A stretch of DNA of 64,000 nt, from assembly GCF_000467125.1 (NCBI RefSeq), contig NZ_BATJ01000003.1, positions 62,001-126,000 on the forward strand. Reading direction: 5' to 3'. The DNA is from Vibrio proteolyticus NBRC 13287. GTDB lineage: Bacteria > Pseudomonadota > Gammaproteobacteria > Enterobacterales > Vibrionaceae. A program made the translations under genes and the position numbers. Of this stretch, positions 18,963 to 28,187 are shown in pieces (position 1 is the stretch's first letter; every line of letters starts with the position of its first letter). The notes under the pieces are model-generated. The model was not told the DNA's origin, searched no databases, and saw only the letters and a list, made by a program, of their open reading frames with translations.

Positions 18963-20353
18963 AGTTTTCCTAGTTGCTTATGCCAGATCGTAGCGTTACC
19001 GCCCTGGCGTGAAATCCATACCAATGCGGTCTGACCCGCTTCAACATTAAACTGATACTGTTTACCATCCACACTGAGTGTTTGGGTACCCGGTGTCACA
19101 TATCGACTGCCACTGAGCACCGCTCCCGGCAGGGTCAGCCAACTGCGCGTATCCGGCTGCTCAGTCAACGTATTCCAGACGTTGAAAATCAGATTCCCGA
19201 CATCATCGCCTTTCTTGGTTGCTTCTTTTCGCAGTCTGTCTTTCGCCCAGACCCGCAGTGCCTGACGAATCACCATGGCCGGAATCCGCTCGGACAGGTC
19301 ACGCTGCGCCATCAGGTTGACGTCCGTCAGTAAGTGACCACTGACCGATTGACCGTCAATAGTGTAACGACCCAAGGTGGGGATCGGTTGAGCGGGGTAA
19401 TACGGCAGCGCGAGAGAATACAGCCCCACGTTGTCCCGACTGTCATAAATCGGTAAAGTCAGTCGCCAGCTTTGCATCGCCTCGACAACCCCTTGCTCTT
19501 CAATGAATAACACCCGAGATTTTCCGATCGGCATGGCTTTGTGTTTGCCGTAGCGTTTTTCCATCAAAGACACGTCCTGACGCATTCCTAACCGGCGACC
19601 AACCCGCATTGCCCCATCAATGACATCGCGATTGTCTGGCATCACCGCCAATGCACGGCGATAGTCAACCCAAGCGTCATTGAGGTTGTTGGCGGTTTCG
19701 TACAGCAGCGCCGATAAATACAACAAATAGCCGTTTTGTACCGCCTGAAGCTGCTTACCCGCATCGGGGTAGTTCGACAGTACACTTCCCAGATTAGGAG
19801 AAAGCCCCTGAGACTGCATCTCTTTGGCCGCAGATTCGAGTTCTTTTTCACGCTCTTTGCGTGCTTTTTCCTGAACCTGATTACCGCGACGCATTTCCAC
19901 CAGAGCCCCTTCCAGGCTGTTCTGTTGCAGGTAATTCAACCCCAGATACAGATGTAAAAACCCCAGTTCATAATCGGCAGGCCGATAAATGTTAAGATTA
20001 TCGTTCACCGCGATAGAGCCGACATTGGTTGCGGTGTCCGAGACCGAAATCACCGCTTTATCCTGTTGCACCTGAACCGCTTTGTCACTGGCCTCCAGGC
20101 TGGATTTACTCTGCTCATACTGCGCATTGAGGAAATACACCCGACCTTTCTCCATGTTGTCGAGTATCTCACCCGCCACTTGGTTCAGCAGTTCCTCTTC
20201 CGCTTTTTGATACTGGCCACTCTTCACCGCTTGATACATGTCCTGATTTTGTGCGCTGTAGTGGCTGAACAGATTGCCAGCGGACAAATTCGTACACGAA
20301 GACAACAACAGTGAAGATGACAGCACCAGAGCGAGTCGAATCTGACTTAGCAA
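18959..20353 (-). CDS. COG3014-type lipoprotein with TPR-like repeats
   Basis: The 464-residue protein has a lipoprotein signal ending SSLLLSSC (Cys at 20) and TPR-like helices in the first 250 residues (QAVKSGQYQKAEEELL, FLNAQYEQSKSSLE, LHLYLGLNYLQQNSLEGALVEMRRG, NLNDAWVDYRRALAVMPDN). A beta-rich C-terminal domain follows. It resembles uncharacterised COG3014 lipoproteins found before ycfL in Vibrio and relatives and absent from the E. coli cluster. An assembly or scaffolding role in the outer membrane is only a guess. Confidence 0.75.
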   Translation of the reverse strand: MLSQIRLALVLSSSLLLSSCTNLSAGNLFSHYSAQNQDMYQAVKSGQYQKAEEELLNQVAGEILDNMEKGRVYFLNAQYEQSKSSLEASDKAVQVQQDKAVISVSDTATNVGSIAVNDNLNIYRPADYELGFLHLYLGLNYLQQNSLEGALVEMRRGNQVQEKARKEREKELESAAKEMQSQGLSPNLGSVLSNYPDAGKQLQAVQNGYLLYLSALLYETANNLNDAWVDYRRALAVMPDNRDVIDGAMRVGRRLGMRQDVSLMEKRYGKHKAMPIGKSRVLFIEEQGVVEAMQSWRLTLPIYDSRDNVGLYSLALPYYPAQPIPTLGRYTIDGQSVSGHLLTDVNLMAQRDLSERIPAMVIRQALRVWAKDRLRKEATKKGDDVGNLIFNVWNTLTEQPDTRSWLTLPGAVLSGSRYVTPGTQTLSVDGKQYQFNVEAGQTALVWISRQGGNATIWHKQLGKL

Positions 20354-20438
20354 TTCAAACTCCGTAACACTTACTTATGGTTCTCATATTGAGCCCGGAA
20401 AGACTCCCGAGCTCCGCAACACGGGCATCAGATGCCAA

Positions 20439-20789
20439 TCAGCTCATCAACATCGGCCCCAGCGGGCGTCCACCCAGCAGGTGCATATGGATGTGATACA
20501 CCTCCTGACCACCATGTGAGTTACAGTTCATAATCAAACGGTAGCCATCCTCGTCAATCCCTTCCTCTTTAGCCAGTTGGCGGGCGACCGTAAACATACG
20601 ACCGAGCGCCAACTCATCCGCTTCCTCAACTTCATTCACCGTAGGAATCAGTTTGTTTGGGATGATCAGAATGTGACTTGGAGCTCGGGGATTAATATCA
20701 CGGAAAGCGGTCACCAGATCGTCCTGGTAAACCACATCGGCCGGGATTTCGCGACGAATAATTTTGCTAAAAATGGTTTCTTCAGCCAT
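20439..20789 (-). CDS. hinT: HIT-family purine nucleoside phosphoramidase
   Basis: HinT hydrolyses adenosine phosphoramidates and lysyl-AMP-type adducts in the cytoplasm. The 116-residue protein carries the histidine triad HIHMH (residues 99-103) and the upstream [13 protein letters not shown] loop. The ATG at 20789 has GGAG seven bases upstream; an ATG four codons earlier lacks a site. It opens the hinT-lipoprotein-ycfL-lpoB-thiK run. Confidence 0.95.
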   Translation of the reverse strand: MAEETIFSKIIRREIPADVVYQDDLVTAFRDINPRAPSHILIIPNKLIPTVNEVEEADELALGRMFTVARQLAKEEGIDEDGYRLIMNCNSHGGQEVYHIHMHLLGGRPLGPMLMS

Positions 20790-20985
20790 GAAGCGCTCCA
20801 TTATGAGTTGGATTGGATATCAGTATGCCGATAAGTATGCTTGAAGGCTTAAAAAAGCTCAATAAAAACAGTGTTCACTTAACAGAATCATCAATCCTTC
20901 CGCAAACACAAACTAAAACTGTCTTGTACGTCATAAAACGCGTGAATCGTTCTCAATACAATGTTGATTGTTTTGTTACTTTTTT

Positions 20986-21006
20986 AAGACAGCGATTGTC
21001 TTTTTT
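20986..21006 (+). terminator. Terminator-like hairpin in the chemoreceptor leader
   Basis: AAGACA, GCGAT and TGTCTT followed by TTTT sits 18 bases before the chemoreceptor ATG and just before its ribosome site. It could be a leader attenuator or stop transcription from upstream. Confidence 0.4.
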
Positions 21007-21023
21007 AATTCAGGGAGAGTTTT

Positions 21024-23015
21024 ATGAAGGGTTCTGTGATAAGGCGGATGTACGCCGGATTCACGTTGATCATTATTCTGTTTATCATTTCCAGCGCCAT
21101 GATGATGGCCGGAATGAATCAGATTCAGTCGTACTTCCAGTCGGTCTCTAAGACCTCATTGCCTCTAGTCTCATTGTCCAATCAAACCAGTGTCAGTCTG
21201 CTCTCTGCGGACAAATCCTTTAAAGACTTTCTGACCACTCAGAATCCGGAGCGGATGGCGGAACGACGGAACGATTTTCAACAGGCCAGCGACCAGCTAG
21301 GCCAGGCGCTGGATCAACTGAAACAAGCCAGTCTCGGAGATAACGAGCTGGAAACCCGTATCGCTCAGTTGGAAGAGATGAAGCAACGTTACGTCACCGA
21401 AGCCAACGAAGCCATGGATAACTATCAGGCGATGTTCAAAGCGCAGGAAGACGTGCAGAAATCGACCCGGCGCTTCCAAAGGCTGCACTCTGAACTGAGC
21501 GTGGGCATGAAAGACTACGTGGATGATCAGGACAGTATTTCGGTCAAAGTCATGGCCAAGAGCTACTTCATCAAATTAAAAGACGCCGAAGTCGTCACCT
21601 CAGATGCGCTGGCGAGTTCCGATCCTGCGTATGTGCTGGAAGCGGTGAACAAAAATAAAAAAGCCGTCACTCACTTGAATTACGCCTATCGTGGCCTGGC
21701 GACTCAAATGCCGGAAATCAAGAAGGCCTTCGACGAAGCTGTCCAGCAATTTACTACTGATATCGGTATGAAGGGCGGCGTGCTGGATCAGCACAACGAT
21801 TATCTGCAAGCCAAAGCTGCGCTGTATGACAACATCGCGAATCTGGCGGTAGAAGTCGACCAGGCTATGACGATTCTGGAATCCTTTAACCAACGAGCCA
21901 CTGAGCACCTGAATCAATCATTGACTCTGGCCAGCGACATTTACGAGCAAGGCGTAGTTAAAGCCATTGTGATTGGCATTGCAATTGTGCTGTTTGCCGC
22001 CGGTATTGGTTATCACATCGCTCACAGCGTCCGTGAGCCGTTGACCCGTATCTTGAAAACACTGGAAGGCCTCACCGATGGTGACATGACCAAGCGTATC
22101 GACATTCGCTACAACAACGAATTCAGCCGGGTCAGCGGGCACATCAACTCGTTGGCGGATAACCTGCACGATATTCTGGTCCGGCTCAACGATGCCTCCG
22201 ACAACCTCACTACAACGGCTAATACCAACCAGCACACATCAACCAGTGCTCAGCAGCAATTGAGCAATCAACGCGAACAAACGGCCAGCGTGGCAACGGC
22301 CATGACGGAAATGGCGCACTCGGTGCAAGAAGTGGCTCAGAGCGCACAAAGCTCTCAGCAGATGGTCGAGCAAGTGGAAAACGCGTCGGAATCGGGCCGT
22401 CAGGTAATGAGCACCAATATCACGACCATCAATCAGCTCGAGTCCCGCCTCAATGAGTCGGTGCAGGCCGTCGGTGAACTGCAGCGCATGAGCAGTCAAA
22501 TCGGGTCGATTCTGGACGTTATCCGCAACATTGCTGAGCAAACCAACCTGCTGGCTCTCAATGCGGCTATTGAGGCAGCGCGTGCAGGCGAACAAGGACG
22601 AGGGTTTGCCGTGGTGGCAGACGAAGTCCGGGTTCTTGCCCAGCGCACGACAGAGTCCACCAGCGAAATTGAGAGCATGATCAGTAATCTGCAAACCAGC
22701 TCAAAAACCGCCGGCCAAGTGATTGAGAGCTGTATGACCGACATGGAGTTGTCGGTTGAACAAGCCTCGAATGCCAACAGTGCCATGGAAGAAATTCAGG
22801 CGCTGATCATCGAAATCAGTCACATGAGCAGCTACATTTCACAGGCGGCGGCAGAGCAGAGTCAAACCACATCCGGCATCGCTCGCAGCATTGAAGAAAT
22901 CAACCTGATCGCCGACAGCAGCTATCAGGCTATGTCCGAAATTGCACAAACCAGCGCAAGCCTTACCTCTCTGGCCAATCAACAGGGTGAATTGGTTCAC
23001 CGATTTAAACTGTAA
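21024..23015 (+). CDS. Methyl-accepting chemotaxis protein
   Basis: The 663-residue membrane chemoreceptor has TM1 (about residues 9-31), a long helical periplasmic sensor (about 32-310, HBM/four-helix type judging by length and heptads), TM2 (about 313-335), a HAMP domain (about 337-390) and a signalling domain whose hairpin tip reads [24 protein letters not shown] (conserved core near 503-526). There is no C-terminal NWETF-like CheR tether. The ligand cannot be told from sequence; helical-bimodular sensors often bind small organic acids. AGGGAGAG supports the start. A terminator follows. Confidence 0.93.
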   Translation: MKGSVIRRMYAGFTLIIILFIISSAMMMAGMNQIQSYFQSVSKTSLPLVSLSNQTSVSLLSADKSFKDFLTTQNPERMAERRNDFQQASDQLGQALDQLKQASLGDNELETRIAQLEEMKQRYVTEANEAMDNYQAMFKAQEDVQKSTRRFQRLHSELSVGMKDYVDDQDSISVKVMAKSYFIKLKDAEVVTSDALASSDPAYVLEAVNKNKKAVTHLNYAYRGLATQMPEIKKAFDEAVQQFTTDIGMKGGVLDQHNDYLQAKAALYDNIANLAVEVDQAMTILESFNQRATEHLNQSLTLASDIYEQGVVKAIVIGIAIVLFAAGIGYHIAHSVREPLTRILKTLEGLTDGDMTKRIDIRYNNEFSRVSGHINSLADNLHDILVRLNDASDNLTTTANTNQHTSTSAQQQLSNQREQTASVATAMTEMAHSVQEVAQSAQSSQQMVEQVENASESGRQVMSTNITTINQLESRLNESVQAVGELQRMSSQIGSILDVIRNIAEQTNLLALNAAIEAARAGEQGRGFAVVADEVRVLAQRTTESTSEIESMISNLQTSSKTAGQVIESCMTDMELSVEQASNANSAMEEIQALIIEISHMSSYISQAAAEQSQTTSGIARSIEEINLIADSSYQAMSEIAQTSASLTSLANQQGELVHRFKL

Positions 23016-23036
23016 ACGTACTGTCAATTCTCCTCA

Positions 23037-23071
23037 AAGAGCGGTTTTTTGTGAAACCGCTCTTGTTTTTT
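23037..23071 (+). terminator. Terminator after the chemoreceptor gene
   Basis: AAGAGCGGTTT pairs with AAACCGCTCTT across a TTTGTG loop and is followed by GTTTTTTA. It ends the chemoreceptor transcript before the CARF nuclease gene. Confidence 0.88.
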
Positions 23072-23204
23072 ATGGTCTGCAACTTTATATGAGTAGATAG
23101 AGCCACAAGCTTTTACACGGATTCCCGACATACTGACTTGTGGCACCCACGGCTTGCTTTCCTTTTCTGCTCAAATTTTTGCAAGCCATGCATGAGGAAA
23201 ATAT

Positions 23205-24371
23205 ATGGCAGTTCATGTTGGCATTATCGATCAAGATCCGATCCGTTTGGTCACGCCCCTTCTTGATAACCGGACCATTAGTAAACACATTGTTTTTATT
23301 GGTGAACCCGCTCAAAAAACCATGTACCACCGACTCGCATCGGTACTTGATAAACGCAACATTACCTCAGAATTTTTCGAAATTCCGAATGTGGTCAATA
23401 CCTCAAAAATCAAACAAGCTGTGCAACGATTAGCGCAACAGTTGCATGAGCGGGGTGAAGACGTCCGCTTGAATGCCAGCTGCGGCCTGCGCCACAGACT
23501 GTTATCGGTGTACGAGGTGTTCCGTACATACCACTGGCCAATTTTCGTTGTGGAGCCCAACAGTGATCGTTTGTGTTGGCTTTATCCCGATGGCCGCGAG
23601 GATACTCAGGTTGAAGACCTGATCACCATCTCCGATTATTTAACCATTTTTGGTGCGCGTGGCGAATTCAGCGAACATCACCTCCCCCCTCAGCTCGACC
23701 AGAAGTTGTATGAGTTGGGTGAACGCTGGGCCGGTAACGCCCTTGAGCTCGGGCCCGGTCTCGCCACACTCAACTATCTCGCCACCACGTGTCGCAAAGA
23801 ACAGAAACTCGACGTCGAACTGACGGAAAAGCAGCAAGGTTATCGAGAGCTCAATATGCTGATCACCGATCTGGTCGAGGCGCAAATCGCGTCATACCAA
23901 AGTGGCATCCTGACGTTTGTGAATGAAGACGCACGACGCTTCTCCAACGGCGAATGGTTAGAGACTCTGGTCCACAGTACCGTGCGCCAGATTCAAGATG
24001 ACATGCCCACCATTCAGGACCGTTCTTTGAACGTGCAGGTTTATCGAGAAATCGGCGAACGTGAAGTGCGTAACGAACTGGATGTGGCAACTGTCGTAAA
24101 CAACAAACTGCACATCATTGAATGCAAAACCAAAGGCATGCGCGATGACGGTGATGACACTTTGTATAAACTTGACACCTTACGCGACCTGCTCGGCGGC
24201 CTACAGGCCCGCGCAATGCTGGTCAGCTTCCGTCCATTGCGCTACAACGACATCACGCGCGCCGAAGATCTTGGTCTGGCGCTGATTGGGCCGGAAGAGC
24301 TGAAGGATCTCAAAACCCACCTGACCAAATGGTTTGAAGAGGCTGGTGGTAAAGAAGACGACCTGGATTGA
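23205..24371 (+). CDS. CARF-domain PD-(D/E)xK nuclease, VC1899/Card1-like (DUF1887)
   Basis: The 388-residue protein has an N-terminal CARF Rossmann-like domain (about residues 1-150; loop LNASCGLRHR at 89-98), a linker helix region (about 155-235) and a C-terminal restriction-endonuclease fold. The nuclease site is NELDV (E291, D293) followed by IIECKTK (E306, K308), i.e. D-x12-E-x-K, matching Card1-type cyclic-oligoadenylate-activated nucleases. From memory this is the V. cholerae VC1899 locus, a structural-genomics target, next to fadR. Card1 relatives degrade single-stranded nucleic acid when activated by a type III CRISPR messenger, but no CRISPR or cyclase gene lies in this window. It is monocistronic between two terminators. 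Confidence 0.88.
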   Translation: MAVHVGIIDQDPIRLVTPLLDNRTISKHIVFIGEPAQKTMYHRLASVLDKRNITSEFFEIPNVVNTSKIKQAVQRLAQQLHERGEDVRLNASCGLRHRLLSVYEVFRTYHWPIFVVEPNSDRLCWLYPDGREDTQVEDLITISDYLTIFGARGEFSEHHLPPQLDQKLYELGERWAGNALELGPGLATLNYLATTCRKEQKLDVELTEKQQGYRELNMLITDLVEAQIASYQSGILTFVNEDARRFSNGEWLETLVHSTVRQIQDDMPTIQDRSLNVQVYREIGEREVRNELDVATVVNNKLHIIECKTKGMRDDGDDTLYKLDTLRDLLGGLQARAMLVSFRPLRYNDITRAEDLGLALIGPEELKDLKTHLTKWFEEAGGKEDDLD

Positions 24372-24374
24372 TAC

Positions 24375-24404
24375 GAAAAAACCCGCTAGCAGGCGGGTTT
24401 TTTT
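24375..24404. terminator. Bidirectional terminator between the CARF nuclease gene and fadR
   Basis: AAAAAACCCGC, TAGCAG and GCGGGTTTTTTT form a perfect hairpin flanked by A and T runs between convergent genes. Confidence 0.9.
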
Positions 24405-24425
24405 AATGATGAGTCAACCGTGTGA

Positions 24426-25265
24426 TTAGCTGTCGTCTTCGGTAAAGTTAGTCGGTAAAGTGGTCTTCATCTGGTTCCAGATGTGCGCACTCTCCATACC
24501 ATAATGGCGGACAACCAGAGGGATCTGTTCACGGTTACCGGTTTCACACACATCAAGCAGTTGACGGTAGAAATCCAGAGCCAGATCTCGGGCCTTCGGA
24601 TTCGAGAAGTAGTAGCTGCCCACTCGATCATACAATTTGCGTAGGCCGTTAAAGATCAGACCGTAGATCTGATTGCCAGAATGGAACGCAAGACGCTGGA
24701 ACAACATATAATCGTAGAAGTTGAACGTCTTAGCGATCAGAATTTCCTGGCGCTTCTGTTCGTCTTTTTCACCATCGTCTTTAACTTGCTGAATGATCTT
24801 ATCCGCATAGGGTGACACTTCGATAAACTTATCCCAGGATTCCGCTTTGAGCAGCGTTTCACACGACTCAATCACGTTACTGATGGTACGCTCAGAACTC
24901 TCTTTGTTCACTTTAAAAGCGTAGCGCATAAAGATAGGACTGATGTTGGTACGCGCCGCCAGTAAGTCTTCAACGATATTGGTTGCGTTATCAACATCAA
25001 GCGTCATCAGCGTATCGAGTATATGCAAACCGGACGTTTCCATAAACTGATTCACTTTGGTCGGTTTACCGTGTTGAATCGTCAACCAACCATCACGTGC
25101 CAAGCGCTGCAGCACCTCACGCAATGTCGTTCGGGTAACCCCGATCAGTTCGGAGAGCTCGCGTTCGGCAGGAAGAATAGAGCCAGGCGGAAAGCGACCA
25201 TTCCAGATGCTTTCAATAATGTATTTTTCAGCGAATCCTGCTGGGCTTTTTGCCTTAATGACCAT
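24426..25265 (-). CDS. fadR: Fatty acid metabolism regulator FadR, Vibrio type
   Basis: FadR is a GntR-family regulator that represses fatty-acid degradation and activates unsaturated fatty-acid synthesis until bound by long-chain acyl-CoA. The 279-residue protein has a winged helix (about residues 8-72, [26 protein letters not shown]) and the all-helical FadR C domain. It is about 40 residues longer than E. coli FadR; the extra segment is near 138-177 ([16 protein letters not shown] and the charged stretch after it), the insertion known in Vibrio FadR. The ATG at 25265 gives the usual Vibrio length. It is divergent from nhaB, as in E. coli and V. cholerae. Confidence 0.96.
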   Translation of the reverse strand: MVIKAKSPAGFAEKYIIESIWNGRFPPGSILPAERELSELIGVTRTTLREVLQRLARDGWLTIQHGKPTKVNQFMETSGLHILDTLMTLDVDNATNIVEDLLAARTNISPIFMRYAFKVNKESSERTISNVIESCETLLKAESWDKFIEVSPYADKIIQQVKDDGEKDEQKRQEILIAKTFNFYDYMLFQRLAFHSGNQIYGLIFNGLRKLYDRVGSYYFSNPKARDLALDFYRQLLDVCETGNREQIPLVVRHYGMESAHIWNQMKTTLPTNFTEDDS

Positions 25266-25494
25266 TAATTTGTTTCCGGTATTTATCATTTATTGGGTCT
25301 AATATAACTCATCATACCACTAGTTTTCACACTACGGAAACCTGTAGCGCGTAAACTGACCTCACGCTGACGATAGAGTATATGCTCTATTAATGAATAT
25401 TTATTTTATTCGATGTTTCAGTGACCTGAATCTAAACAATTCTAAATTTAACAAATATTAAACATTTATAACTGTTGAATTTACGGGAATTGCT

Positions 25495-25599
25495 ATGCAG
25501 TCACACATTCAATTTATGCAATTTAAAGTTGCTATTTACAGAATTATTAAAGCACAAAAGTGTGATCTATCCGCTTTTCAATTGGATAAAGACAACTAG
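25495..25599 (+). CDS. Possible 34-residue ORF upstream of nhaB
   Basis: The frame starts MQSHIQFMQFKVAIYRIIK and ends in a charged tail. GGGA lies seven bases before the ATG. It has no recognisable family and lies in AT-rich DNA, so chance is a strong alternative. Confidence 0.25.
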   Translation: MQSHIQFMQFKVAIYRIIKAQKCDLSAFQLDKDN

Positions 25600-25736
25600 C
25601 TGTAATTTTCACAACTCTCAATCTCGACATTCTCAACTGAGATCATGTTTTTAAACAAAATATCACTGAGCCTTATATCAATATAAAGTTTCTTATTGAC
25701 TAAAGCTATCCAAAGAGTAGAGTGGCGAGCGAAAGT

Positions 25737-25856
25737 AGGGAGTGCTTGTGTTTCTCAGGGAGTGACTTGGCAAGGTCACAATGGCGAAATGTTACATTGT
25801 TGTTTTTCTAAGTCACTGTTGAATAGCCATTATTTCTTGATAACCGCGATTAATGG
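25737..25856 (+). promoter_or_regulatory. Structured nhaB leader with competing hairpins
   Basis: AGTGACTT (25761-25768) can pair with AAGTCACT (25810-25817) around an inner ACAATG/CATTGT stem (25778-25783 with 25795-25800). Alternatively GTGAC (25762-25766) pairs with GTCAC (25775-25779), which encloses the AAGG of a 13-codon leader ORF. A further CCATTA/TAATGG stem (25827-25832 with 25851-25856) follows. AGGGAGTG occurs twice (25737, 25757). The two pairings exclude each other, as in riboswitches or leader-peptide attenuators. The function is inferred, not known. Confidence 0.45.
25781..25822 (+). CDS. Possible 13-residue leader peptide before nhaB
   Basis: The ORF encodes MAKCYIVVFLSHC and has AAGG five bases before the ATG, a good ribosome site. 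Its last codons lie on the 3' arm of the long hairpin, so a translating ribosome would open that stem. It could couple translation of the leader to nhaB expression. Confidence 0.35.
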   Translation: MAKCYIVVFLSHC

Positions 25857-25913
25857 ATGACAGATACAAGCACAGTCGAAATGTCTATTCAGAAAACAGT
25901 AAGAGTAATACCC

Positions 25914-27509
25914 ATGCCGATGTCGCTCGGAAATGCTTTTATCAAAAACTTTCTTGGTAAAGCACCAGACTGGTACAAAGTTGCCATTATCGCCTTTCTT
26001 ATCGTTAACCCGATTGTCTTCTTCCTGATCAACCCGTTTGTCGCTGGTTGGTTGCTGGTCGTTGAGTTCATTTTTACTCTGGCGATGGCGCTGAAGTGTT
26101 ACCCGCTTCAACCCGGAGGCTTATTGGCCATTGAAGCTATTGCCATTGGCATGACCAGCCCGGAGCAAGTGAAACACGAACTGGTGGCGAACATCGAAGT
26201 GTTGCTGCTGCTGGTGTTCATGGTTGCCGGTATCTACTTCATGAAGCACTTGCTTCTATTTATCTTCACCAAGATCTTACTGGGTATCCGCTCAAAAGCC
26301 ATGTTATCCGCGGCCTTCTGTTTCGCTGCGGCGTTCCTATCGGCTTTCCTTGATGCGCTGACCGTCATTGCGGTCGTCATCAGCGTCGCGGTGGGCTTCT
26401 ACGCGATCTACCACAAAGTGGCTTCCGGTAAAGGATCCAGCTCCGCGCACGACCATACCATGGATGACCACTTTACTGATTTGACCCGTGACGATCTGGA
26501 AAACTACCGTGCGTTTCTGCGCTCTTTGCTGATGCACGCCGGTGTCGGTACCGCATTGGGTGGAGTAACGACCATGGTAGGTGAACCTCAGAACCTGATC
26601 ATTGCCGACCAAGCCGGTTGGTTATTTGGTGAATTCATTATCCGTATGGCGCCGGTTACCCTACCCGTCTTTATCTGCGGCATGATCACCTGTGTTCTGG
26701 TCGAGAAATTCAAAGTCTTTGGTTACGGTGCTGAACTGCCTGACAACGTGCGCCAGATTCTGGTGGATTTTGACAATGAAGAACGCAAAAACCGCACCAA
26801 CCAGGACGTCGCCAAATTGTGGATTCAAGGTCTGATTGCCGTATGGCTGATCGTGGGCCTGGCACTGCACCTGGCCGCTGTCGGTCTGATCGGTTTGTCA
26901 GTGATCATTCTGGCAACGGCATTTACGGGCGTGATAGAAGAGCACTCACTGGGTAAAGCGTTTGAAGAGGCCTTGCCTTTTACTGCGCTGCTGGCGGTCT
27001 TTTTCTCGATTGTGGCGGTCATCATCGACCAACAGCTGTTCAAACCAGTGATCGATGCAGTACTGCACGTTGAAGACAGCGGTACTCAGTTGGCACTCTT
27101 CTATGTGGCGAACGGCCTGCTCTCAATGGTATCGGATAACGTGTTCGTCGGAACCGTCTACATCAATGAAGTGAAAACAGCTCTGCTTGAAGGCATCATC
27201 ACCCGTGACCAGTTTGACTTGCTGGCTGTGGCGATCAACACCGGCACCAACCTGCCATCGGTGGCGACACCAAACGGACAGGCAGCTTTCCTGTTCTTGC
27301 TGACCTCGGCATTGGCTCCGTTGATTCGTCTGTCCTATGGCCGCATGGTGGTCATGGCATTGCCTTACACCATAGTACTGGCTCTGGTCGGTTTGGCGGG
27401 CATTGTGTTCTTGGTTGATCCAATGACGACCTGGTTCTACGACGCGGGCTGGATCACACACAAAGCGGTTGAGGCAGCCGGCGCAGCGGTTTCTGCGGGC
27501 CACCACTAA
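25914..27509 (+). CDS. nhaB: Na+/H+ antiporter NhaB
   Basis: NhaB exports Na+ in exchange for protons across the inner membrane and supports pH and salt homeostasis. The hydrophobic protein has about a dozen membrane segments and the conserved starts [22 protein letters not shown] and [13 protein letters not shown], and [24 protein letters not shown] near residue 450. The frame extends upstream to 25857, but NhaB proteins begin at MxxSLGxAF, giving 531 residues from 25914 (529 if the next Met is used). It follows a long structured leader and is divergent from fadR. Confidence 0.93.
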   Translation: MPMSLGNAFIKNFLGKAPDWYKVAIIAFLIVNPIVFFLINPFVAGWLLVVEFIFTLAMALKCYPLQPGGLLAIEAIAIGMTSPEQVKHELVANIEVLLLLVFMVAGIYFMKHLLLFIFTKILLGIRSKAMLSAAFCFAAAFLSAFLDALTVIAVVISVAVGFYAIYHKVASGKGSSSAHDHTMDDHFTDLTRDDLENYRAFLRSLLMHAGVGTALGGVTTMVGEPQNLIIADQAGWLFGEFIIRMAPVTLPVFICGMITCVLVEKFKVFGYGAELPDNVRQILVDFDNEERKNRTNQDVAKLWIQGLIAVWLIVGLALHLAAVGLIGLSVIILATAFTGVIEEHSLGKAFEEALPFTALLAVFFSIVAVIIDQQLFKPVIDAVLHVEDSGTQLALFYVANGLLSMVSDNVFVGTVYINEVKTALLEGIITRDQFDLLAVAINTGTNLPSVATPNGQAAFLFLLTSALAPLIRLSYGRMVVMALPYTIVLALVGLAGIVFLVDPMTTWFYDAGWITHKAVEAAGAAVSAGHH

Positions 27510-27542
27510 TAATTTTTGTTGAACACGAAACTATTACGCGAT

Positions 27543-27572
27543 AAAAAGCTCTGATAACTCAGAGCTTTTTTT
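27543..27572 (+). terminator. Terminator between nhaB and dsbB
   Basis: AAAAAGCTCTG pairs with CAGAGCTTTTT across ATAACT and continues into TTTATTT. It ends nhaB, only about 20 bases before the dsbB start, so dsbB relies on read-through or a promoter inside nhaB. Confidence 0.85.
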
Positions 27573-27593
27573 ATTTCCCCAAGGACTGAATCT

Positions 27594-28112
27594 GTGAACT
27601 TTCTAGCCGCCGTTAAATCATTTTCTCAACAGCGCCTGTCATGGCTGCTGCTGCTGGGCTTTGTCGTGTTCTTTGAAGCCTGCGCCCTCTTCTTCCAGCA
27701 CGTCATGTTGCTGGCCCCATGCGTGATGTGCATTTACGAGCGGGTCGCCATGTTGGGCATTGGCGCTGCGGCACTGATTGGGATCATCGCACCGACCAAC
27801 CCTTTGTTCCGATGGCTGGGTCTGGCCGCCTGGGGCATCACAGCGTATAAAGGGCTGACGCTGGCACTGCAGCATGTGGATTACCAGTTTAACCCATCGC
27901 CATTTGCAACGTGTGACCTGTTTGTCACCTTTCCGGATTGGGCACCACTGAACCAGTGGGCACCTTGGATGTTCGAAGCTTACGGCGATTGCTCCAAAGT
28001 CGTGTGGCAGTTCCTGACGTTATCCATGCCACAATGGTTGGTGGTGATCTTCGCCGCGAACCTACTGGCTCTGGCGATGGTGGTTATCGCCCAATTCGTC
28101 AAAAGCAAATAA
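27594..28112 (+). CDS. dsbB: Disulfide bond formation protein DsbB
   Basis: DsbB reoxidises periplasmic DsbA and passes electrons to quinone. The 172-residue protein has four membrane helices and the two periplasmic cysteine pairs: C43-x-x-C46 (APCVMCIYER) and C107/C133. The start is GTG with AAGGA upstream. It is in the nhaB-dsbB order seen in E. coli and ends at a strong terminator shared with ftsK. Confidence 0.96.
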   Translation: MNFLAAVKSFSQQRLSWLLLLGFVVFFEACALFFQHVMLLAPCVMCIYERVAMLGIGAAALIGIIAPTNPLFRWLGLAAWGITAYKGLTLALQHVDYQFNPSPFATCDLFVTFPDWAPLNQWAPWMFEAYGDCSKVVWQFLTLSMPQWLVVIFAANLLALAMVVIAQFVKSK

Positions 28113-28140
28113 ACTGACAACGCACAGACTGACCATTCAA

Positions 28141-28176
28141 ATAACAAAAGCTTGGCCGGGGCCAAGCTTTTGTTAT
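28141..28176. terminator. Bidirectional terminator between dsbB and ftsK
   Basis: ATAACAAAAGCTTGGC and GCCAAGCTTTTGTTAT form a perfect 16-bp stem with a CGGG loop. The long palindrome can serve both convergent genes. Confidence 0.85.
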
Positions 28177-28187
28177 TGCAGATCGCG

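Larger units (their letters stand above)
25266..25913. other. Long fadR-nhaB intergenic region
   Basis: About 650 bases, AT-rich near fadR and structured near nhaB. It should carry both promoters. I see a possible 34-codon ORF (25495..25599) and a structured nhaB leader (25737..25856). No clear FadR operator is visible by eye. Confidence 0.7.
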
